From Gryganskiella cystojenkinii (Eukaryota > Mortierellomycota > Mortierellomycetes > Mortierellales > Mortierellaceae): DNA of 39,188 nucleotides. Positions within the stretch are counted from its first letter, which is position 1; each line of letters opens with the position of its first letter. Under the pieces are notes generated by a model. That model was not told the origin of the DNA. It searched no databases and saw only the letters and a list, made by a program, of their open reading frames with translations. This document shows, piece after piece, positions 31,925 to 39,188 of the stretch. Position numbers and translations under genes: made by a program. The stretch lies in contig JAAAIG010000302.1 of assembly GCA_015852425.1 (NCBI GenBank), positions 1-39,188 of the forward strand, in the 5' to 3' direction.

Positions 31925-32635
31925 GATGCAGCAGGTAAATGTACAACGGCGAGAGGCGACTTAACTGTATGTTCAGTTGATCAGGCTCCATGGCAACCTG
32001 TTATAAGGAAGAATGTAAAGGGTTGAGGACCGAGGGTGAAAGAGACGACGAGCAATGAGGCATCTGATTGACGCGCAGGCCAGCTCGTGTCCTTCTAGCA
32101 CTAATGACGTCACTGAAAAGCGCCTCTTTTTTTCATCTTCGCTCACTTTGACCATTGCCCCACTTCCCATTTCAATCAGCATTCCTACGCAATTCTGATC
32201 TTTCTTCACCATTACATCTCGTTTCAGCAAACCACATTCCCGTCCACTGTTGTTTCAGCGTTCTTGCCTCGTTTTCATCGACTCAATAAGGTACTTCGTA
32301 GAATCCTTTTACTCTCATGCAGAAACACCTTGTCAATAGTGGCCCGCTTCTTTAGCTACGGCAGATATACTTTGTTCTCTGCTGAACGAGGAGTGCTACG
32401 ACAATGGTGGTCTTCAGAAGGGCTCTGCATGGCATGTGCTCTCTTGGGCGCCATGTGATCTCTCTGTTCGATATAGCGCCGTTGAAAAGTCATATGAATA
32501 TTGAGGTCAAAGTCCTGTCTACAAATGTCTTTTCAATATTTACTGCGAGTCATACTGTAGGGTAACCGAAGACGACCCTTGTGGTGCTCGACGGATACCT
32601 ATATCCTTTTGTGCTTCTCTATCAAGTCATTTACC
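31925..32635. promoter_or_regulatory. Divergent intergenic region between two hypothetical genes
   Basis: This 711-nt region separates two divergent genes of unknown family. It includes a CT-rich part near 32130-32270 and a palindromic TGACGTCA at 32105-32112. No coding feature is convincing here. Confidence 0.3.
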
Positions 32636-33582
32636 ATGTCAGGGTTTTCGAGTCACCTGAAATGGGCACGTAAAAAGGCGACCAGCAGAGAGCATGTCTC
32701 CTTTGGAAATTTCGTCCGCCACTTCAACCTTGCAGACCAACAGTCAGCATCAGATGACTTTTCGGTACTCATCAGCTCTGATAAGATAAGTCGCGACAGA
32801 CGAGAAAAACTCCAAAAGAATTTCAAAAAGTTCTGCGATCATCACGCTGAAAGGTTCTGGGCAGAGCGCAACGCGAAAATTAGCTCAGAAGTCACTACTA
32901 AGCAAGCTGGAGTAATATTGCGGAGGGTTGGGTAAAACAATCAGAACTCGAGTACAGACGATACTTTTCAAACACCACTGGTAAGCGTACTTCTGTCTTC
33001 GAAGAACTTGTCAGATCGTAAACAGCACAGTTGGATTGTGATTAACAACGCCAAAGACGCCTTTTGTTTTATAGCAGGATCGGCTTTGCCGCGAGCAGCA
33101 ACAACCACAACGTTTCCAGAGGCCTTAACATAGGAGTACAATCGACTGTCGATGAAGTCTCAACATCCATGACGAAGACGATGACTAGACTACGAGACCG
33201 GAAAGACGAATTGTCCACACCCTCCACCAGTCAAAGCTTTGGTGATGTACTCGAAAGTAGAGCCGAAGATGGAGCCTTTCCCTCTGCTCCATCGAAAAGA
33301 TCTGCTCAGCATGTCGTATCAGAGGTAGAGGAGGCTGATGTCCAGGGAACGGAAGATGATGACGGGTTTGAAGAATTTGGATTTGTTCGAGACTTTGGGG
33401 ACCAGGACGAAGTCGACGATGGTCTGGGCGCGTTGCTCTATGATCTCCCCTATGAGGCAGAAGCGACATCAGTGCAGTCGGTCGACGTGCATTGGAGGAT
33501 GACTCGGATTTCGAAAAATTTGACGACGATGCGCAGGAAGAGGAAGCTTCAGATTGTGAGCAAGAACAGTCTGCGTAGGTAG
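32636..33582 (+). CDS. Hypothetical protein with acidic C-terminal half
   Basis: Two proposed exons, 32636-32931 and 33075-33582, give 267 residues. The intron uses GTAAAA and a tandem ATAGCAG acceptor, so starting at 33075 or 33078 changes one residue without changing frame. The N-terminal ~98 residues are helical and charged (HLKWARKKATSREHVSFGNF, LISSDKISRDRREKLQKNFK, HAERFWAERNAKI). They look like a conserved module, but I do not recognise the family. The second exon is Ser/Asp/Glu-rich (SEVEEADVQGTEDDDGFEEF). The last ~35 codons are basic in the annotated frame. The neighbouring frame encodes an acidic tail that fits the preceding composition better, so a frameshift or missed splice near 33455-33490 is likely. 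Function unknown. Confidence 0.45.
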
Positions 33583-35420
33583 CGCTGGTTAAGTCTAGAA
33601 GACCAGGTTGATTGAATCGCTCAGTGGCGTCCAGTCTCTCAAAAACTGAAAAACGAGATGTTTATGCACAAATTACCAGACTGGACGCCTCCTACAATCG
33701 TTTCCATTTCAAGCAACAAAGTGTTGTCTCTCCGAAACGGCCAGGGCGTCGGGGCAGAAATGAGAGAGGAAAAGCCGCAGGGCGGATTGTTTTAGGTGGA
33801 GCATCATGTGAAGTTCCCATTGTATGCCACACGAAGGGATTAGCAAAAAAAAAAAAAAAAGTTTTGCTTGAGTTGCTTCTTACTCAAGTTCCACCATCCC
33901 ATTGTTCTCCTCTTTCCGTCTTCCTTCTCTCACGCCTTTTCTTTTCCCATCACTTTCGCTTCTCTTCTACTGGTTTTGAAAGTCTAATTGCTCTCTCATT
34001 TGCCTGTGTTTTTATCGCACAGTTGCATCCACCTATTTTATACTTTCTTGCTGGTGCCTAGTTCCTTTCGCGTCGCGCCTTGTCTCCGTCTTTATCTCTT
34101 ACCGGTCCTCCATTCGTTTTTCTGATTCTTGTCCATTGATTATCTCTTCATCGCTTTGATAGTCGAACGAAACACCTTTTTTCCTGATCTTTCGCCCGCG
34201 TGTCTCTCGCACAGCGAATAAGTCAGTTTAGCTGCTTCATGCGCTTTGACCTTCTCCCCTTCCTTCGTTGGATTCATTCCACATCATCAATCTATCGCCG
34301 TCTAGTGCCATAGTCCAACAGCAAAAACTAACCTCGATTTGTTCACTGATTACGCGCATTCACATACGTTAAGACGAACATCTTGCTTGCTTGCTTTTTT
34401 CGAACTTTCCGTGATCCAGGCATGTTTTGTGTGTGCCAAGGACACATAGTCTGGTTCTGATAATCATGGCTAAAGAAAAGAGAAGACGCCCCGAGGTGAG
34501 ACCGGATAGCATTCCAACAAAGAAAATATTTCACAACGGAACGGAGACAGGCGAGGTTGCCGAACAATGGAGGACATTTCAATTTGATCGCCCTTTCCTT
34601 ATGAACAATTGAAAGGCAGACTGAGAGCGCAAAAAAAAAGACTCCTCAAACGTATCTCCGAGTTTCCATCTCCTTTCATCCCTTGGTATTAAAAACATGT
34701 TGATCGACCTCTTTGTCATTTTTGTTTGGAACACCAACGCATTCTTGGAAAGCTCAGATTTTGGAAAGTCGACCGCCCTTTTTTGGTCCTTGGACTTCGC
34801 TATGCATCGCCAAAACAGGAACTGTAACTGCAACTGCATTCCTGCAAGCATCAATCCCTACTTGCTGTTGAAGAGGAGTTGCATTCGATCCAGAATAGAC
34901 GTTCCAGTGAGGGGGATAGACGATGACGATGTGTGTTCAACAATGGCCATCCAAAGATACAAAAAAAGAGCGAAGGAAGGTGAAACGAACAAACGAACTT
35001 AAGCGAGACACTCTAATTATGCGGGTCTAAAATTCCACGGTACCTTCCCGCTAGTACAGGTTAGGTTTCTTTTACCACCTGGTCGGTGCCCAATTAGAGA
35101 GAAACGACCTTTCTATGTTCACTGGTGCGGTATTCAATAGTAATATGCAGCATGATGACGATGATGTTGATCTTCCTTGCACTGCAGCCACCGAACCCGC
35201 CCTTTTGTTTGCGCTCTCGACCGAAAGTAAAAATAAAGGCAGTGAGGGCGCAACAACAAAAAATAAAAAAAAAGAAGGATTTGAACTTCTCTCTTTATTT
35301 TTTTCCATCCTCTCACTTCATTCTTTTTCCATTGTTCTCTTTGCCACTCGTGCCTTATCCATATCCACATTGATACCTCTTCCATCCCCTTCACTTTTCC
35401 AACAAAGAACAACAGCAGCG
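33583..35420. other. Long region with few supportable genes
   Basis: 1838 nt. 33612-33790 keeps an open, coding-like frame (EKRDVYAQITRLDASYNRF) that could be a relic or downstream exon of the preceding hypothetical gene. An A-run sits near 33846. 33890-34460 is CT-rich like a 5' leader and ends at a short open frame at 34466. 34985-35100 has no open frame of note; short inverted AATTAGAG/CTCTAATT arms flank about 35010-35100. 35290-35420 is the CT-rich leader of the next gene. Confidence 0.35.
34466..34612 (+). CDS. Possible short protein or first exon (48 codons)
   Basis: The ATG at 34466 follows a CT-rich leader of the kind seen before other genes in this window. It opens MAKEKRRRPE immediately before GTGAGA, a reasonable donor. 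Read unspliced, the frame ends after 48 codons. I could not identify a matching downstream exon with confidence, so this may be the first exon of a small spliced gene or no gene at all. The product is not recognised. Confidence 0.2.
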   Translation: MAKEKRRRPEVRPDSIPTKKIFHNGTETGEVAEQWRTFQFDRPFLMNN

Positions 35421-37300
35421 ATGGCGCACACCACATACTCAACATCCTGTAGACGGGTTTCACGGATACCCTCCTCGTCCTCTTTGTCAAGGACTAGTTC
35501 ACCACCTTCATGTATCACATTCTTGTTGATCACACTCTTCTTGACAACCTTGTTTTCGCCTACAATCTCCGTCGTCCATGCCCAAAACTCGGAAAACGAT
35601 CACTTCTCGAGTCCGACTAAATACACCGAATGGCACCTTGGGGAAACTGTCCAGATTCGATTCAGTAAGTTTGTCTATCAGTCTTTTTTGTCCTTTGTCA
35701 TCATGATTACTGGAATCTTTGGTTGCACAAAAAAAGGGTTCAACACCATAATCATGTCACACAATTCTTCAACGGTGTCAAGGAGGATAATGACGGTGGA
35801 ATGGAACACATTAAACGTTTGAGAGGAAATAAACAGATTCACAGGCGCCGACAAGCTGGGGCGGATGACCAAAACAAGGCCAACCTTTTTTCCCCCCACT
35901 TTACTAAAAGAACGAAAAAGGACATACACAACTTTTTCCAGATCTCACCCCGTGGGGAGCAAAACCGGCAACCTCCGTTTCCATCTCGACAACCTCAGCT
36001 TTTCTCTTTTTTTTCGCTTTTCGCTCGCTCCTCGTCCCAGTCGAAGAATGTATTTGTGGCGATGGAAGGCGGCGACAGCCAGCAGAGGAAGTCAACAAAG
36101 GGGTGACAAAATGGGGAGCAGTCGGGGGAGGGGGTGGAGTGGGGCAAAGGGGGGGAAAAACACAGGGCATAGCCTCTCGAGGGGTTTTGTTGTTTGTGTG
36201 ATTTGTTGGTCTTTTGATTTGGTTAACATATGACCACAACGACAAAAAAAAAGCAACAAAACATTTGCCAGCTTGTTTCCGGCAGTGTCGTCAGCTCGAT
36301 TCTTCTTCTTCATAGTGGAGAACAGACCTCCCTTACTCACCATTTATCTCTGCGCCCGTGGTCATTCTCCGACTCTTGGAAACAAAATAGATCGAGTACT
36401 TTCACAAAGGGACAGCAACAACACTATGCTTTACCTCGAATACACTACGCGGGCCTGTCAAGGATCCCGACCAGATGAGGAGCGCTATTGCGATAACAGA
36501 GCTACAAAAGTCACCGCTTTTGGTCAACTGGCTCCTGGTGTCGATGGTTATCGATGGACAATCCCAACCACATTGGATTTGCAATTGTCCCGGGGCAAAT
36601 TTCATTTGTACGATTACAACGGACATACTTCGGATTCTTTCTCCATCTTGCCAGCAAGAGGCCGACCTTTTTACTATCGCAAACCAGGCATGATGTACAT
36701 GGGCGATCGGGTATGAGTTGTGGGCAGCACGCAAAAGCAATTGCAATAACGGCGGGCCGAACCTTCATGAGCAATTCGTTTCATTTCCACACTTCCGCCA
36801 CAACAAAAGATTATCCGCCTTTCAATGGCAAAAGAAAAAGGCAACCTGTAAATAAAATTTGAGACAAACCCAATTAAAAAAAAAATGTCCAACAGCCGCA
36901 AGACTTTGTAGCATCATCACCACCATACTCAAAGTCCAGAAGGGTTGAAACAGCCTCTTCCGATATTCATATTGCAATTGCTCATGGGCGAAGAGCATGG
37001 ATAAGACACTTTTCTGTCAATTTTAAAGCTGGAGCTGGTACCAACCAGCAACATTTATTTTCAAGCACTAGGACCTTTCGTGTGGTCAGGAGTTCTTCAC
37101 GAGGAAGTAAACGTAATCAACGGGAACTCGGCACTGAGCTCTTTGGTGATCCCGGCCTCGGAGAGATGAGTCAAGCTCAGAGTCCTCAAGGCAGGACACA
37201 TATCGATCATGGTCTGAACCTCCTCCAGCCTTGTAGGTTTATCCGTTCGACCGCGGTCCTTGCGAAATGCCTTTCCGATCCCAAGAGTTCGCAACGTTAG
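35421..37300 (+). CDS. Secreted protein, Kre9/Knh1-like Ig-type fold suspected
   Basis: Three proposed exons, 35421-35664, 36286-36710 and 36896-37300, give 357 residues. The N-terminus has a hydrophobic segment (about 31-50, ITFLLITLFLTTLFSP) and an AxA-type cleavage site VHA-QN after residue 54, so the product is predicted secreted. Mature sequence begins near TEWHLGETVQIRF; then come a strand-rich region, TMLYLEYTTRACQ, PGVDGYRWTIPTTLDL and FHLYDYNGHTSDSFSI. This is the pattern of fungal Kre9/Knh1 Ser/Thr-rich cell-wall families. Junctions: GTAAGT to GGCAG in phase 1 (a 621-nt intron, long for this window), and GTATGA to AACAG in phase 0. The last exon's frame runs about 200 nt into the 3' end of the convergent F-box/LRR gene, so the true C-terminus is uncertain. 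The wall role is inferred. Confidence 0.55.
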
Positions 37301-39005
37301 GAAACAAACAGGCCCCGAGAGAGTATTCGTGATCGCACCATGTCGATTTTGAACTACCAGGGGGTCCGCATCGATGACTACCATCAAGAGCCGAACTTGA
37401 GCGATCGACATGTATAAGGACTTCAACTGAGTCAATCCCTGGATACGACTGATGAAGCAACTGAATGATTCCATGTTCGGGAACTGAATGTTGGTCACAT
37501 CCAAGACCTTGAGAGTCTCGAAACACTTCCAGGGGGTCTTCATTAAATAAAGGGCAGCCGTGGAAATATCGGCCACGGCTGGCTCAGTACAGTTGAGAGT
37601 GGTACCAAGGATCAATTCTTCAATAGTGGCACATTGCTCAACAATCTCGAGAAACATCTTGAGCGGTTGTCGAAGAGACCCTGTGATCTCAATTTTCCTG
37701 AGCGGGTGTTGTTCGCCATCCCGTTGTTCTATCCAAGTCAAACGCTCTCCGAGATTGGACAGATCCGGATCCTCGGTCAGGGATAGGGTCTGTAAAGAGA
37801 TTGTCAAGAGTTTCGGGAACAGCTGAATCAAAGTCTGGACGTTAGGCATATAGTCGATCGTACCAGAGTATCGGACACGGAGGTGTTTGAGCTTCTTGCA
37901 GACTTTGGCCATCTCGAGCCAACTCTCGGCACTGAATCGAATCCAGACCCCGTCCAGATAAAGATTCTCCAGATGAGGACATTTGCAGACCAGTTGACAA
38001 AAAGTCGAATCGTCCATTCTGGTGGGGCTGAGGATCAGTTGCTTGATCTGATAATTGACAGGGTTGTTGTCGTTGACAGCGATCTGGTCGGCGACAGCCA
38101 TGGTCTTTGATCCCGTGAGACGAGAGAGTGAAGATGAGATTGACAGACTGGAGAAAGTCGAGGCTCGAACATAGTTTGACCCCGAGGTATTGTTGATTTG
38201 AGATGGATCGTTGGGAGCGTTCTGTCGAACTGGTCGAAAGGTTTTGCGGAGGGTTTGCATGAACGAATCCTTGTTGTGGTACTCGGATACGTTTGCGGGT
38301 TCAAAGACCAAACCTTGGACGTGTAGGAATTCCAATCGAGGTAGACAATCGAGGACGGTCATGAAAACATCGGGATGGTAGTGTTTTGAGGTATAGTATT
38401 GCGCATAATAGGCATCCAGATAGAGTTTGGTCAAATGTGGGGCACTGGCAAGACTCCAAAGAGTAGGGGGGCTGAACCGGAAGAGGTCGACGCGGAGATA
38501 GAGCGCAGAGAGTTTGGTCATGTCGGCGAAGAAAGATTCTAGAAACTGATAGTCGATCCAGGTGCCATTCGCATCCAGAGTCAAACGTAAAAATTCGAGG
38601 TTGGGACAATTTTCTCGAATGGCCTTGAGGGCGGACTTGTCTGTGAAGGGACAGTCGAGGGTGCGGAAGAGGTATCCGTACTTTTCGAGAAGAGTCCGTC
38701 GAGTCTTTTCCAGGTCAAAGAGACGAAGCCTTGTCCATACTTTTGCAATCAAGAGCCTATTTTTTTTTGGGGGGTATTTAGTTATGTCAAATTTATTTTA
38801 GTCGTTGTGTTCGCAATTTGTGAATGGTTGCATGCATGCATGCATTCTTTTCAAGAAGCAGCGTCATTTTCTCTTAATACCTATGCCATTCCTTGCAGCA
38901 GACGGAGAGGGCTTTGAGAGAGGCGAGTTCGAGGTAAGAGCAGAGGATGTCCTGCAACTCCTGAATAGCCATGACGCGCCGACATGCGCTCCTATGCTGG
39001 GACAT
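37097..39005 (-). CDS. F-box/LRR-like protein
   Basis: Two exons on the minus strand, 39005-38881 and 38756-37097, give 594 residues. The intron 38880-38757 (GTATTA donor, AATAG acceptor) joins KEWHR to LLIAKVW with the codon split AG|G. The N-terminal F-box (about residues 12-45) reads MAIQELQDILCSYLELASLKALSVCCKEWHRLL across the junction. Irregular leucine-rich repeats follow through the body (CPNLEFLRLTLDANG, MTKLSALYLRVDLF, APHLTKLYLDAYYAQ, CPHLENLYLDGVWI, CKKLKHLRVRYSG, CPALRTLSLTHLSEAG). It is probably an SCF substrate receptor. The upstream in-frame ATG at 39005 was chosen over 38972 because it lies in the same leader without a stop; the difference is 11 residues. The intron contains a (TGCA)4 run. 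The 3' end overlaps the antisense frame of the secreted-protein gene. Confidence 0.83.
38829..38844. repeat. (TGCA)4 self-complementary microsatellite
   Basis: Four tandem TGCA units, fully palindromic, inside the intron of the F-box/LRR gene. Probably a simple repeat without function. Confidence 0.6.
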
Positions 39006-39188
39006 TGTCTGAATTAGTAGAGATAGGCTGTGGAAGAAAAGAAGAGAAGGGGAAGGGTGTCGAGAGCGCAGAAAATGAATTGAATGAAAGTCACCATTTA
39101 GTTAATCAACTGTGCGCACTGCCACGTCCCATTTGGTTGTTGGTTCTATTTGCTCACGGTCCGCCTTGTTCCTTTTTCTCAGTCCTCC

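Noticed and set aside
32105..32112. Canonical CRE palindrome TGACGTCA in a divergent promoter
   Set aside because: The same octamer also occurs inside coding sequence near 16564 and 26652, so its presence here is not strong evidence for an ATF/CREB site.
35010..35100. Short CTCTAATT / AATTAGAG inverted arms, considered as a small transposon
   Set aside because: The arms are only 8 bp, no target-site duplication is visible and the interior shows no further terminal similarity.

Overview
The window is nuclear DNA from an early-diverging fungus, most likely Mucoromycota and probably a Mortierella-like lineage. The placement is inferred. The genes have short GT-AG introns (mostly 70-200 nt), CT-rich 5' flanks and fungal families such as an SKT5/CHS4-type Sel1 protein, a DUF3712-like protein, F-box/LRR proteins and a probable Kre9/Knh1-like secreted protein. 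A P2X-type receptor gene is also present, a family reported from basal fungi but absent from yeasts and moulds. No CRISPR array, operon or intact transposon is visible.

Layout. 1-6106: nicotinate phosphoribosyltransferase (+) converges with an SKT5/CHS4-like chitin synthase activator (-), whose last exon supplies a CAAX box. 6107-11408: a DUF3712/LEA-like gene with a 12-nt microexon, then three tandem paralogous NAD(P)-binding Rossmann proteins. 11912-15050: a hemerythrin-like gene, an F-box gene with an internal tandem duplication, and a tRNA-Asp(GUC). 15236-19392 (-): a five-exon P2X-like receptor of about 1208 residues with an unusually long C-terminal tail. 21137-24834: an F-box protein (+) converges with an eight-exon alpha/beta hydrolase (-) that has an 18-nt microexon and a PTS1-like end. 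26281-30231: a DUF726 (TMCO4/Mil1-type) putative lipase gene with an apparent frameshift. 30965-33582: two divergent genes of unknown family, at least one of which looks damaged. 35421-37300: a secreted Kre9/Knh1-like protein whose frame runs into the 3' end of the convergent F-box/LRR gene (37097-39005).

The genes do not form one pathway. Recurrent themes are the cell wall (SKT5-like, Kre9-like), SCF-type substrate recognition (three F-box proteins), lipid hydrolysis (peroxisomal-type hydrolase, DUF726) and NAD metabolism. The strongest candidate for something poorly described is the P2X-like receptor. It keeps the two-transmembrane architecture and flanking motifs but has a divergent ligand site and a cytoplasmic tail of about 830 residues. 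All exon boundaries were read by eye from splice signals and frame continuity; none has transcript support here.
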